From positions 124,001 to 188,000 of the forward strand of contig NZ_FMYM01000005.1 in assembly GCF_900096965.1 (NCBI RefSeq): a stretch of DNA of 64,000 nucleotides. Direction: 5' to 3'. The translations under genes were made by a program, and so were the position numbers. The notes under the pieces were generated by a model. It did no database searches. It worked only from the letters and a program-made list of their open reading frames with translations, and was not told the DNA's origin. This DNA is from Shouchella lonarensis (GTDB taxonomy: Bacteria; Bacillota; Bacilli; Bacillales; Bacillaceae_D). Shown here piece by piece: positions 9,066 through 16,956 of this stretch (positions are counted from its first letter, which is position 1; every line of letters begins with the position of its first letter).

Positions 9066-9100
9066 CAGGCGGCAGGGTGATTTAATCTCCCTGCCGCCTG
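9066..9100. terminator. Bidirectional terminator between thi operon and yjcG
   Basis: A 12-bp GC-rich stem (CAGGCGGCAGGG pairing with CCCTGCCGCCTG). On the minus strand it is followed by TTTT, making it a good terminator for yjcH-yjcG; on the plus strand the U-tract is weaker. Confidence 0.8.
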
Positions 9101-9107
9101 TAGTTTG

Positions 9108-9620
9108 TCATCCTTCTAGTAAGAATGTTTCATATACGGTCCACGAACCGTTCTCTAATTGATATAGCAACTGCATGCGATCAATCTCTTCACGATGTGA
9201 GACCTCTGTCATTGTGAGTTGTCCAATGATGTCTGCATGTTCCGCTTTTGAAAGTCCCTGTGCAATGGTGACATGGGGGACAAAGACAGAGTGCTCTTTT
9301 TCAGTAGGAAAAGGTTCTGTGTACAATGCGTCGTTCAAAGACTGTAGTGTTTCATTTTCTTTGATCTTGTAAAATATGGTTGTTGACTGAGGATAAAATG
9401 TGTCAACTTTATATATATCAATGACCACAGGTGGGTGCTTTTTCGCAATCGTTCGCAGTGCCCGTGTGATGAGAGGTAAGTTTTCTTCATCAAAGTTAAA
9501 GCTTTCTTTCAGCGTAACATGTGGTGGAATGTTTGCATAGTGCGCATCATAGCGACGACGATACGCATTGGCTGTGTCTTGAAATTTCTTTGATGGAAAT
9601 AATACAATACCATAGTTCAT
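9108..9620 (-). CDS. yjcG: YjcG-like 2H phosphoesterase (2'-5' RNA ligase fold)
   Basis: Member of the 2H phosphoesterase superfamily, defined by two H-x-T/S-x motifs; both are present here as PPHVTL (about residue 34-39) and VPHVTI (about 115-120). The whole protein, 170 residues, looks like B. subtilis YjcG, including the end YQLENGSWTVYETF. The natural substrate is not known. ATG 9620 is chosen because AAGGAGG lies 9 nt upstream, against only 3 nt for the in-frame ATG at 9626. It follows yjcH by 22 nt, the same pair as in B. subtilis. Confidence 0.88.
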   Translation of the reverse strand: MNYGIVLFPSKKFQDTANAYRRRYDAHYANIPPHVTLKESFNFDEENLPLITRALRTIAKKHPPVVIDIYKVDTFYPQSTTIFYKIKENETLQSLNDALYTEPFPTEKEHSVFVPHVTIAQGLSKAEHADIIGQLTMTEVSHREEIDRMQLLYQLENGSWTVYETFLLEG

Positions 9621-9642
9621 AAACATTGACCTCCTTGAGTAG

Positions 9643-10371
9643 TCAGGTGGATAAAACGTTTTTTAAAGCATGAGGTAAATCCTTTTGCCAATGTGTCCAT
9701 GTATGGTCACCTGAAAATTCTTTGTACGTATAAGAAAAGGGAGTGCGTGTTAGCAGTTGGTGAAGTACACGGTTTGGGGTAAGGAAATCTGCTTTTTCTC
9801 CAGTTGTTAATGTTACATTTGTTTCTTCTGTGCCTATCGCATGATAAATGGTTAGCGGGACAGTCTTGTTATATGCCTCTACAGCATTCAACAGTGGTTG
9901 ATTCACATAAGGCGAATGCAGGATGACACGTCCGAATAAGGATGGGTAGGCTAATGCACATTGCAATGAGGCGGTTGCTGCAAGTGAGTCACCAGCAAGT
10001 GTTCGCGCATGAGCCATGATCTCTGTTGAAAATGTTTGTTCAATAAATGGTAACAATTCGCATGCAAGGAATCGGCTATAATGAGTGGAAATGGGACTTT
10101 CTGGATGATACCATGCTCTGCGTGTCGCAATATCTGGATAGGGCACGCCGACAATAATCGTCTCTTCTATCTCCATATCCTCCATTAATTCTTCTGCTTG
10201 CCTTGCAATCCGCCCTAAGCGAAAGTAGTCATGACCATCTTGACAAATGAGCAATCCATAGCTCTTCAAAGGTGTATAGTTTGCTGGTCTGTACACAGGG
10301 AGGGACAGGACATGATTTAAATATATACTCTCTATTGTAAGTTGTAGAAGGGTACCTTGTAAACTACTCAT
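9643..10371 (-). CDS. yjcH: YjcH-like esterase family protein (alpha/beta hydrolase)
   Basis: A 242-residue protein of the putative-esterase (Esterase D / enterochelin esterase-like) group. The nucleophile elbow appears as LAGDSLAA (serine around residue 125), and the C-terminal GDHTWTHW supplies the catalytic histidine. B. subtilis carries the same gene next to yjcG. Cytoplasmic, no signal peptide. Start ATG has AGAGGA 8 nt upstream. It is first in a two-gene unit with yjcG, ending at the bidirectional terminator. Substrate unknown. Confidence 0.82.
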   Translation of the reverse strand: MSSLQGTLLQLTIESIYLNHVLSLPVYRPANYTPLKSYGLLICQDGHDYFRLGRIARQAEELMEDMEIEETIIVGVPYPDIATRRAWYHPESPISTHYSRFLACELLPFIEQTFSTEIMAHARTLAGDSLAATASLQCALAYPSLFGRVILHSPYVNQPLLNAVEAYNKTVPLTIYHAIGTEETNVTLTTGEKADFLTPNRVLHQLLTRTPFSYTYKEFSGDHTWTHWQKDLPHALKNVLST

Positions 10372-10504
10372 TGATGATTTCCTCTCTTTTTAACAAATAA
10401 TCAGTTGGAGCGTCATGAAAATGGATATGAATACCATAAATTGGGCATGAAATACTTATGTAAATAGTGTAACATGGTTTGTGAACAAGATGTAAGGGGA
10501 AGAG

Positions 10505-10535
10505 GTCGATTTTTATGTAAATCATAAAAATCGAC
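10505..10535. repeat. Perfect 13-bp inverted repeat in the yjcH upstream region
   Basis: GTCGATTTTTATG and its exact complement CATAAAAATCGAC flank a 5-bp TAAAT spacer. It lies in the divergent intergenic region between yjcH (minus) and the small gene at 10649 (plus), with no U-tract next to it. It could be an operator or a transcribed hairpin. Confidence 0.7.
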
Positions 10536-10545
10536 AGGACAACCT

Positions 10546-10574
10546 TTGTTTTTTTAACGTTTTGATCATATAAT
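10546..10574 (+). promoter_or_regulatory. Predicted sigma-A promoter of the 10649 gene
   Basis: TTGTTT, 17 bp, TATAAT; the -10 is perfect, the -35 matches in its first three bases. It starts 10 bp after the inverted repeat at 10505-10535 and lies about 75 nt before the ATG. Confidence 0.5.
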
Positions 10575-10648
10575 ATGACAATGATGGGCAAGATACAAGG
10601 AGAGATTTCTTTATGAAATCTTTATCTGCGAACAGGAGGAGAAGGTGA

Positions 10649-10837
10649 ATGGGACGCCGGAAACCGCGCTGGGTATATTATAAAGGCGTGTTTCGATCAC
10701 AGTTTCAAGCTGGCTGTATGAAGGCAAGGCTAGAAGATAATTGGCAGCAAGGATATGAACCCGGTCCATTTATTGAAGTACGAAAACTTCGTACGGATAA
10801 GTATGTTATTCGTTATACGTATGATGAAATGATGTGA
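10649..10837 (+). CDS. Small basic hypothetical protein
   Basis: I do not recognise this 62-residue protein. It is Arg/Lys- and Tyr/Trp-rich (starts MGRRKPRWVYYKGVFRSQF, ends YVIRYTYDEMM), without membrane segments or cysteine motifs, and could bind nucleic acid, which is only a guess. It has an excellent ribosome site (AGGAGGA, 8 nt before ATG) and a recognisable promoter, so I treat it as a real gene. It converges with the XRE regulator that ends 9 nt beyond its stop. Confidence 0.6.
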   Translation: MGRRKPRWVYYKGVFRSQFQAGCMKARLEDNWQQGYEPGPFIEVRKLRTDKYVIRYTYDEMM

Positions 10838-10846
10838 TTGCTTGTT

Positions 10847-11137
10847 TTAACGGTACTTCCGGTAAAGATTCAATGCATCTTGAAGAAATTGTTGTTCTTT
10901 TTCCGATAGTGTCGTTGGAGGAAAAAGCATTTCAGTCTGTTCGTCTGTACGTCCGAGGAGAAAATCGCAACTAACATTGTAAAAATCAGCTAAGCGGTGT
11001 AAGTTGTCAAGGTCAGGTTTTCGAGAACCATTTTCATATCCAGAAATGGTTGATTGCGCCATATTTAATGTTTGTCCTACTTCCTTCATTGTCAGACGTG
11101 CTTTTAAACGGCATTCTTTTAGTCGTTGTGGAAACAT
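10847..11137 (-). CDS. XRE-family transcriptional regulator
   Basis: A 96-residue DNA-binding protein. Residues 4-60 are a lambda-repressor-like helix-turn-helix (LKECRLKARLTMKEVGQTL with recognition helix AQSTISGYENGSRKPD), followed by LHRLADFYNVSCDFLLGR, typical of SinR/SlrR/ImmR-type repressors. The C-terminal 30 residues form a short helical tail (LSEKEQQFLQDALNLYRKY) that may mediate oligomerisation. It is transcribed divergently from a second, smaller XRE protein at 11327; the shared region contains an inverted repeat over its promoter, suggesting autorepression. Confidence 0.88.
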   Translation of the reverse strand: MFPQRLKECRLKARLTMKEVGQTLNMAQSTISGYENGSRKPDLDNLHRLADFYNVSCDFLLGRTDEQTEMLFPPTTLSEKEQQFLQDALNLYRKYR

Positions 11138-11206
11138 AGTTGTCTTCGTCCTTTCTCTGTTCTAAAGATGTTTGTCGTGTCTATGGTGAATCTCTTGCCT
11201 TTCCTT

Positions 11207-11235
11207 ATTATACTTTCCAAAGTGTAAATTTGGAA
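11207..11235 (-). promoter_or_regulatory. Predicted promoter with overlapping operator-like inverted repeat
   Basis: On the minus strand a perfect TATAAT (11212-11207) lies 17 bp from a weak -35 (11235-11230). The exact 7-bp inverted repeat TTCCAAA-N7-TTTGGAA (11215-11235) covers the spacer and -35, the place where a repressor of the adjacent XRE gene would bind (inference). Confidence 0.5.
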
Positions 11236-11326
11236 GGGGTATGCAAAATGAATTGAATTGAACGCTATATGCGTTGTAAAATGGTAAGAGCACGATGAGA
11301 TTTCAATATTTAAGGAGGAAATGTTG

Positions 11327-11545
11327 ATGTTAGGGAAACTTCGCTTGTTGCGATTAGAGCATGGAATGAGTTTAGGGGAAGTAGCAGAAAAGATTGGTAT
11401 TTCGGCTGGATACATGTCGCAAATAGAATCAGGAAAGCGTCATATGAGTGCAGAAGTAGCAAATCAAATTGCTGAGTTATACAATACGGATCGTGATGAA
11501 TTGTTTGAAGCAACGCGCTACAAAACCATTGATGTAAGTAGATAG
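11327..11545 (+). CDS. Small XRE-family HTH protein
   Basis: A 72-residue protein consisting almost only of an XRE helix-turn-helix: GKLRLLRLEHGMSLGEVAEKIGISAGYMSQIESGKRHM, then VANQIAELYNTDRDELF. It is shorter than most regulators and has no effector domain, so it may act as a stand-alone repressor or modulate the divergent XRE protein. ATG 11327 has AAGGAGGA at 7 nt; the in-frame ATG at 11321 would be only 1 nt from that site. Function unknown. Confidence 0.82.
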   Translation: MLGKLRLLRLEHGMSLGEVAEKIGISAGYMSQIESGKRHMSAEVANQIAELYNTDRDELFEATRYKTIDVSR

Positions 11546-11613
11546 GTGAAATGAGGGGCCAGATCATCCTTCTATACAATATAAACATATAAACTTAAAC
11601 ATAATTATTGTTG

Positions 11614-11678
11614 ATCGCTTTTTGTCGGCAAGGACTGTACAGCGTTGGAGAGCACAAACAGTCCTTTGTCAAAGCGAT
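11614..11678. ncRNA. Candidate structured RNA (two-tier hairpin)
   Basis: ATCGCTTT pairs with AAAGCGAT across 65 nt, and inside it AAGGACTGT pairs exactly with ACAGTCCTT, with internal and apical loops between. An AT-rich stretch precedes it and a terminator follows at 11701. It lies outside all genes. It may be a small RNA or an mRNA 3' structure of the XRE gene; no known RNA family is recognised. Confidence 0.4.
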
Positions 11679-11700
11679 GACTATGTATGTACATAGAAGA

Positions 11701-11736
11701 AACAGCACGAAGGCGAAGCCTTTTGTGCTGTTTTAT
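11701..11736. terminator. Terminator between the XRE gene and the secreted protein gene
   Basis: AACAGCAC(GA)AGGC pairs with GCCT(TTT)GTGCTGTT and runs into TTTT on the plus strand; on the minus strand the hairpin is followed by TCTTC. It probably ends transcription from both sides. Confidence 0.75.
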
Positions 11737-11740
11737 GCTA

Positions 11741-12517
11741 TTACATTGTGACTTCAGTTAGTGTGGCTTCAATACGCGGAATATAGATGCTTGTTTTTCC
11801 AGTAAAGCTAGAGTCAGTACCAACAAATAACCAAAGTTCTCCGTTGTCATTTGTTTCGGCAACAAATGAATGTGGTGCTGTATGAAAATGCTTTTTTTCG
11901 TATTCTGCAACAGAAGTGTTTTTAGCCAAGTTCCCAACAGTCAATGCATCTTGTCCACTGAGTGCTCCGTGACCTTTATCGGCACTCATGCGCCAGTAAT
12001 TGCCATGTTCCCCGATGTAAGCCATAGGCTCATACGGGCTTGCTCCTGCTTTCACATATACATCTTCTCCTGCAGAGAGATCAGGTTGACCTGTTGTGAG
12101 ATCCGAAACAATATCAAAATCAAATTGAATATCGTACGCTGTGTTTGGTTTTAAATGGAGGTTTTGACTCAGTTTCTTTTTGACAAACATAAACAAATCT
12201 CCATGGTCATTTTGACCGCTCAAAAAAAGCGCTTTCTTTTCATCGTCCAGCTGTTTCGGAAGTGTGCGATGATCGAATAATAACTCAGAAAGATGTTCCT
12301 CTCCTACAAAATATTCCGCAAAGCCGCCAGCCCAGTCATCTGTTCCATCCGAGAAGTTTGACGTGATCACAATATTCTCCTGCTTTAAAACCTGTGCATT
12401 TGTTTGGGATTGTGAAAAGTTTTGTGTTGCTGCAGTTGCTGGGTCTTCACCGAAAGTAGTCAATGAGACAGCTCCGACGATAACAGCTGCAAATGTGGAC
12501 ACCATTGTTTTGTTCAC
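11741..12517 (-). CDS. Secreted protein of unknown function, possible beta-sandwich binding domain
   Basis: I do not recognise this 258-residue protein. It has a signal peptide (MNKTMVSTFAAVIVGAVSL, likely cleavage after ATAATQ near residue 31) and no membrane anchor, so it should be released. The mature part is acidic, with alternating strands and phrases such as FDFDIVSD, DVYVKAGASPYEP and ELWLFVGTDSSF that resemble galactose-binding-like beta-sandwich domains, but this is an impression from composition. GTG start with AGGAGG 8 nt upstream. It is a single-gene unit between its own terminator at 11701 and the fumC terminator. Confidence 0.65.
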   Translation of the reverse strand: MNKTMVSTFAAVIVGAVSLTTFGEDPATAATQNFSQSQTNAQVLKQENIVITSNFSDGTDDWAGGFAEYFVGEEHLSELLFDHRTLPKQLDDEKKALFLSGQNDHGDLFMFVKKKLSQNLHLKPNTAYDIQFDFDIVSDLTTGQPDLSAGEDVYVKAGASPYEPMAYIGEHGNYWRMSADKGHGALSGQDALTVGNLAKNTSVAEYEKKHFHTAPHSFVAETNDNGELWLFVGTDSSFTGKTSIYIPRIEATLTEVTM

Positions 12518-12629
12518 TTTACATGCCTCCTAGTAGATTAATAGAGTAAATATATATAAATAATAAACCATATAAATGTTTAAATCAACCCAATTATGAG
12601 TAGGACTGACCAATTTCTTCTCGCTCGTA

Positions 12630-12670
12630 AAAAAACACTCAAAAACATTTGTAACAATATTTTTGAGTGT
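12630..12670 (-). terminator. Rho-independent terminator of fumC
   Basis: Read on the minus strand, CACTCAAAAATATT pairs with the complementary arm around a short loop and ends in TTTTTTT; it follows the fumC stop by 10 nt. Confidence 0.85.
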
Positions 12671-12679
12671 GGGGTTCTT

Positions 12680-14068
12680 TTATTTAGATGCAATCATATT
12701 TTTTGGGACAACGTATTGATCAAATTGTTCTTCAGTCAATAGCCCGCTAGCAATTGCTGCTGCTTTTAATGTTGTTTTTTCGGCATGTGCTTTTTTAGCA
12801 ATGTGTGCGGCATTCTCATAACCGATATGTGGGTTGAGTGCAGTAACGAGCATGAGTGAGTCGCCTAAATATTGATTCATCTTCTCTTCATCCGCTTCAA
12901 GACCGATTAAGCATTTGTCATGGAAATTATTTAGGCCATCTGCGAGTAAGCGCATCGATTGTAAGACGTTATAGATAATGACCGGTTTAAACACGTTCAG
13001 TTGGAAATGTCCTTGGCTTGCGGCAAATCCAATCGTTGCATCGTTACCGAGTACTTGAGCTGCGACCATCGTGAGCGCTTCGCTTTGCGTTGGATTCACT
13101 TTTCCTGGCATGATCGAGCTTCCAGGCTCGTTTGCAGGAATTGTGACTTCTCCAATCCCGCAGCGTGGGCCACTTGCAAGGAGGCGAATGTCATTTGCGA
13201 TCTTAAAGACGTCAGCAGCAAGGGCTTTTAGGGCACCATGGAAATGAGTGAGTTCATCGTGGCTCGTTAAACCATGAAAATAGTTTTCCGACGGCTGAAA
13301 AGTGACCCCTGTTTGTTTGCTTAATTGTTCACATACCGCCGCGCCAAATCCGATTGGTGCATTGAGACCAGTGCCAACAGCTGTGCCGCCAATCGTAAGC
13401 GCACGTACGTAGTGCAGTGATTCACGTACCATTTTTGTGCATGTTGCCAGCATATGGCGGAAGCCACTAAGTTCTTGGCCAAACGTCAGTGGGGTTGCGT
13501 CTTGCAAGTGTGTACGTCCAATTTTCACGACGTCCTTGAAGTCAGCTTCTTTCTTGGCAAGTGTCGCCTCAAATTGCTGTAGTGCCGGGAGCAAGTCATG
13601 TTCGGCGTAGACAACGGTTGCGATGTGCATCGCTGTTGGGAATGTATCATTGGAGCTTTGTGAAGCATTAACGTCGTCATTCGGGTGTACACGCACGTCT
13701 TCATGTCCTTGTTCATCCAAGTAGTCATTAGCGATGTATGCAAGCACTTCATTCATATTCATATTTGATTGCGTGCCACTACCTGTTTGCCAGACAACAA
13801 GTGGGAAGTGATCATCGAGTTTGCCAGCAATCACTTGATCAGCAGCATAGGTAATTGCAGTAACTTTGCGTGCATCCATGTCCTTTAATTGTCCGTTGGC
13901 AATGGCGGTGGCCTTTTTTAACTCTGCAAAAGCACGAACGACAGCAATCGGCATCTTCTCAGTACCAATTTTAAAATTCTCTAGGCTACGTTGTGTTTGC
14001 GCGCCCCAAAAGCGGTCAGCTGGGACTTCGATTGGACCGATTGTATCTGTTTCTGTACGCGTTTTCAT
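12680..14068 (-). CDS. fumC: Class II fumarate hydratase
   Basis: Hydrates fumarate to malate in the citric acid cycle. The 462-residue protein has the family signature GSSIMPGKVNPTQSEAL, SSNDTFPTAMH, and the fumarase N-terminus TETDTIGPIEVPADRFWGAQTQRS that separates it from aspartase (aspA at 3.4 kb here). I chose ATG 14068 (MKTRTETDTIG) because GGATGA lies upstream and homologues start there; an in-frame extension reaches 14098. Single gene with its own terminator. Oxygen-stable, iron-independent enzyme type. Confidence 0.95.
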   Translation of the reverse strand: MKTRTETDTIGPIEVPADRFWGAQTQRSLENFKIGTEKMPIAVVRAFAELKKATAIANGQLKDMDARKVTAITYAADQVIAGKLDDHFPLVVWQTGSGTQSNMNMNEVLAYIANDYLDEQGHEDVRVHPNDDVNASQSSNDTFPTAMHIATVVYAEHDLLPALQQFEATLAKKEADFKDVVKIGRTHLQDATPLTFGQELSGFRHMLATCTKMVRESLHYVRALTIGGTAVGTGLNAPIGFGAAVCEQLSKQTGVTFQPSENYFHGLTSHDELTHFHGALKALAADVFKIANDIRLLASGPRCGIGEVTIPANEPGSSIMPGKVNPTQSEALTMVAAQVLGNDATIGFAASQGHFQLNVFKPVIIYNVLQSMRLLADGLNNFHDKCLIGLEADEEKMNQYLGDSLMLVTALNPHIGYENAAHIAKKAHAEKTTLKAAAIASGLLTEEQFDQYVVPKNMIASK

Positions 14069-14152
14069 TTTTTCATCATCCTTTATAAACATAATCATTC
14101 AAGCTATATCATACCAGAAGTCGTGCGGTGTTTTAAAGAGAAAAATACAAGT

Positions 14153-14602
14153 TTATCTTTGGTCCTCGCTATTTGTAAACAACTGTTGATATGCTGCATA
14201 GCCTTCTTTTTCTAAGTCTGTTTTAGGAATAAAACGTAAAGCAGCCGAGTTAATGCAGTAGCGTGTTCCTGCTTCACCTGGACCGTCCGGAAAAACGTGG
14301 CCGAGGTGGGCATCACTATCTTTGCTTCTCACTTCTGTCCGAATGCGCGCAAGGCTACGATCTTCGTGTTCGGTAAGATCATGAGCATCAATAGGTTTTG
14401 TAAAGCTTGGCCAGCCGCAACCGGCATCGTATTTATCACGTGAAGAAAAGAGCGCTTTACCAGTAATGATGTCAACATAAATGCCATCTGCTTCTAAATC
14501 AAAATACTCATTTTGAAAAGGCGGCTCTGTGCCATTCTCTTGTGTAACGTGATACTGCATAGGTGAAAGTTGCTTCTTCAATGATTCTTTGTTATGCTTC
14601 AT
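14153..14602 (-). CDS. msrB: Peptide-methionine (R)-S-oxide reductase
   Basis: Repairs methionine-R-sulfoxide in oxidised proteins. The 149-residue protein has the MsrB motifs [11 protein letters not shown] (probable resolving cysteine), [17 protein letters not shown] and the catalytic cysteine in [11 protein letters not shown]. The two zinc-binding CxxC pairs of many MsrB proteins are absent, as in the zinc-free subgroup. I chose ATG 14602 (GGGAGGG upstream); the open frame extends further up through msrA but that part is not MsrB-like. It overlaps the end of msrA by 11 nt, so both are made together. Confidence 0.93.
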   Translation of the reverse strand: MKHNKESLKKQLSPMQYHVTQENGTEPPFQNEYFDLEADGIYVDIITGKALFSSRDKYDAGCGWPSFTKPIDAHDLTEHEDRSLARIRTEVRSKDSDAHLGHVFPDGPGEAGTRYCINSAALRFIPKTDLEKEGYAAYQQLFTNSEDQR

Positions 14603-15131
14603 CGTTTTTCCCTCCCCAATGTTGATCAATAAATGCTTTCCGCCCCGAACCTCGATAATATGCCGTGTAATGTTCAGGATTTGTTTTGTAATAATCTTGG
14701 TGTTCCTCTTCAGCTGGATAAAACGTCGTTGCTTTCTCAATAGGAGTGACGATGGGTTTTTGAAACTTGCCACTTTCCTCAAGTGCTCGTTTTGAAGCGA
14801 TCGCAGCTTCACGTTGGTGTTCGTCATGGTAAAAAATTGCTGTTCGATAAGACAGGCCGCGGTCATAAAATTGTCCACCAGCATCAGTCGGATCAATCTG
14901 TTGCCAAAAAATATCTAACAGTTGTGTGTACGGGAATTTTTCGGCATCGTACGTAATTTGGACAGCTTCGACATGCCCAGTTGTGTCGCTGCATACCTCT
15001 TTATATGTGGGGTTCTTCGTATGTCCACCTGTATAACCAGCTTTAATATCAATGATTCCGTCATAAGAGGTGAAGGGTTTGACCATACACCAAAAGCAGC
15101 CACCAGCAAATGTCGCTTTTTTTACAGCCAT
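14592..15131 (-). CDS. msrA: Peptide-methionine (S)-S-oxide reductase
   Basis: Reduces methionine-S-sulfoxide, complementing MsrB, so the pair handles both epimers. The catalytic motif GGCFWC is at residues 10-15 with the nucleophilic Cys12; [25 protein letters not shown] follows as in the family. Length 179 residues is normal for the MsrA-only form. The best start is ATG 15131 ([11 protein letters not shown]), with GGAG 13 nt upstream; an in-frame GTG at 15143 would be almost on top of the ribosome site. First gene of msrA-msrB. Confidence 0.93.
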   Translation of the reverse strand: MAVKKATFAGGCFWCMVKPFTSYDGIIDIKAGYTGGHTKNPTYKEVCSDTTGHVEAVQITYDAEKFPYTQLLDIFWQQIDPTDAGGQFYDRGLSYRTAIFYHDEHQREAAIASKRALEESGKFQKPIVTPIEKATTFYPAEEEHQDYYKTNPEHYTAYYRGSGRKAFIDQHWGGKNDEA

Positions 15132-15308
15132 GAGTAGATACACACTCCTTTCGAATCTTTTTTTGCAGTTTTATTATAACACGATTTATTTATGGGGAAG
15201 ATAATATTGCTTATACAATTGAATCTTTCCATTTCCAACCGATCATGTTAGTATTATTTTGGTGTGATGACACTGGGTGGGTGAGGGAAGAAATAAAGAG
15301 AGTGGAGA

Positions 15309-16604
15309 ATGTTGAAACAATGGTTGACGAAATTTGAATTAAAGCAGCATGGTACAAGTGTAAAGCAAGAATTTGCAGCTGGAATGGTCGGCTTTTTAAC
15401 GTGCGCATATATTGTTGCCATTAATAGTACCATCTTAGCGGATGCAGGCATTCCGCTTGCTGGAGCAGCCCTTGCGACAATCTTGACTTCCGCGATCGGC
15501 TGTATTGTGATGGGATTATGGAGCAATATGCCTATCATGCTCATCCCAGGAATGGGTATTAATGCAATGTTCACATTTACATTTGTTCAAAGTGCCGGCT
15601 TGTCTTGGCAAGAGGCACTGGCAGTTGTATTTGTTTCAGGTCTTTTATTCATGGTTGTGGCGTTTACACAGCTTGCCGATTTGCTTAATGAAACGATTCC
15701 AGATGCCTTAAAGCATGCAATCACTGCCGGCATTGGGTTATTTCTCGCATTTATTGGCTTACAAAAAGGTGGCTTACTCGTTGCGCATCCGGAGACATTT
15801 TTACAACTTGCTCCGTTAAGTGAAGCGATGCCACTCGCAACGTTATGTACGCTCGGCGTGGCAATGGCCTTGTATGCGCGTCAGATCCCAGGTCATTTTT
15901 TATGGACAATTGTCATTGGCATTGGGATTGGATTATTGGTAGGTGTCGAAACGAGTGGATCTGTCATTAATTTATCACAAACAAATTACAGTGAGGTTTT
16001 TGGCCAATTTTCGTTTCAAATGGTTGGCACGGTGACGTTTTGGACATCGGTTTTCGCATTGACGATGGTGTTGACGTTTGAAAACATTGGCCTGATCTCC
16101 GGCTATACATCTGTATTGAAGCGACCTGATAAGTCGAAGCGGGCATTGCAAGCCAATGCGGTTTCTGCAATGAGTGCCGGTGTATTTGGCACAAGTCCGA
16201 CCGTCTCAACAGCTGAGACAGCAGCGGCACTATCTGCAGGTGGAAAAACAGGACTAACAGCAGTTGTCACGGGAGGTTTATTTGCGTTAACGGTATTAAT
16301 TTTACCGTTTTTAGCCTATATTCCAGATAGTGCCATTGCTCCGGTACTCATTATTGTAGGCGGATTAATGATGACACAGTTGCGTTTCGTTTCTTTTGAC
16401 GATTTTCTGTCATGGTTTCCTGCTTATATGGTAGTGGTGCTCATTCCATTAACGCATTCTATTGCGGATGGAATTGCGTTTGGCTTTGTATTGTATCCTT
16501 TGATCCATATATTGGCCGGAAAGATGAGAGGTGTTTCTGTAACAATGTATATCATTGGATTGTTATTTTTTATTCATTTATTATTTTCGGCGCTGTCGCT
16601 GTGA
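15309..16604 (+). CDS. pbuO: NCS2/AzgA-type purine permease
   Basis: Membrane transporter of 431 residues and about 12-14 helices, belonging to the AzgA-like hypoxanthine/guanine permeases (PbuG, PbuO in B. subtilis). Family features seen: N-terminal EFAAGMVGFLTCAYIVAINSTIL, PIMLIPGMGINAMFTFTFVQ (about 76-95), the NCS2 substrate region TFENIGLISGYTSVLKRP with the preceding glutamate, and GTSPTVSTAETAAAL. Which purine is taken up cannot be told; PbuG and PbuO are about equally likely. I see no purine riboswitch in the 165 nt upstream. A strong terminator follows. Confidence 0.8.
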   Translation: MLKQWLTKFELKQHGTSVKQEFAAGMVGFLTCAYIVAINSTILADAGIPLAGAALATILTSAIGCIVMGLWSNMPIMLIPGMGINAMFTFTFVQSAGLSWQEALAVVFVSGLLFMVVAFTQLADLLNETIPDALKHAITAGIGLFLAFIGLQKGGLLVAHPETFLQLAPLSEAMPLATLCTLGVAMALYARQIPGHFLWTIVIGIGIGLLVGVETSGSVINLSQTNYSEVFGQFSFQMVGTVTFWTSVFALTMVLTFENIGLISGYTSVLKRPDKSKRALQANAVSAMSAGVFGTSPTVSTAETAAALSAGGKTGLTAVVTGGLFALTVLILPFLAYIPDSAIAPVLIIVGGLMMTQLRFVSFDDFLSWFPAYMVVVLIPLTHSIADGIAFGFVLYPLIHILAGKMRGVSVTMYIIGLLFFIHLLFSALSL

Positions 16605-16621
16605 ATGCTAAAATAATAATA

Positions 16622-16660
16622 AGAAAAGAGGCAGGATCATTTTGTCCTGCTTCTTTTCTG
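16622..16660 (+). terminator. Terminator of the purine permease gene
   Basis: AGAAAAGAGGCAGGA pairs with TCCTGCTTCTTTTCT (one bulge) around a short loop, 17 nt after the stop; the descending arm is U-rich. Confidence 0.85.
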
Positions 16661-16779
16661 TTCGTCATCGTTCTGTGACAAATGGTGAAGTTTTTAAATT
16701 CGTATTGTTATACATAAGAGCGGTGTCGAGCGGCATTTATTTCTGTCGTAATTTCAAGAACGAAAATAATCGCGGAGAA

Positions 16780-16807
16780 GGAGGATTCATTTTCAGGTTT
16801 GCCGAAT
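16780..16807 (+). promoter_or_regulatory. Sigma-H-like promoter before the orphan kinase
   Basis: GGAGGATTC, 12 bp, GCCGAAT fits the B. subtilis sigma-H consensus RnAGGAwww-N11-12-RnnGAAT with one deviation. It lies in a 352-nt gene-free stretch (16605-16956), about 150 nt upstream of the kinase. The rest of that stretch shows only a terminator, a TATACAT box near 16709 and a single weak TGTCGAG (Spo0A-box-like) at 16724. Confidence 0.55.
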
Positions 16808-16956
16808 AGGTTAACAATGTAAGGGAATTTGTCATTCGGAAGTGTGCATGTTCGCTATGTACGATTAATAAGTAACAATTCATCAGGAAAAGTTCCTTTT
16901 CGTGGTTAAAAATGTTTCATTTTGACATTAACAAAGGGGGGGTATGCCAATAGCCA

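Noticed and set aside
10372-10591. 75-codon minus-strand frame upstream of yjcH
   Set aside because: Composition is that of AT-rich non-coding DNA, it overlaps the inverted repeat and promoter, and no ribosome site precedes it.
15144-15308. Possible purine riboswitch before the NCS2 permease
   Set aside because: The conserved purine-aptamer segments are not present in the 165-nt upstream stretch.
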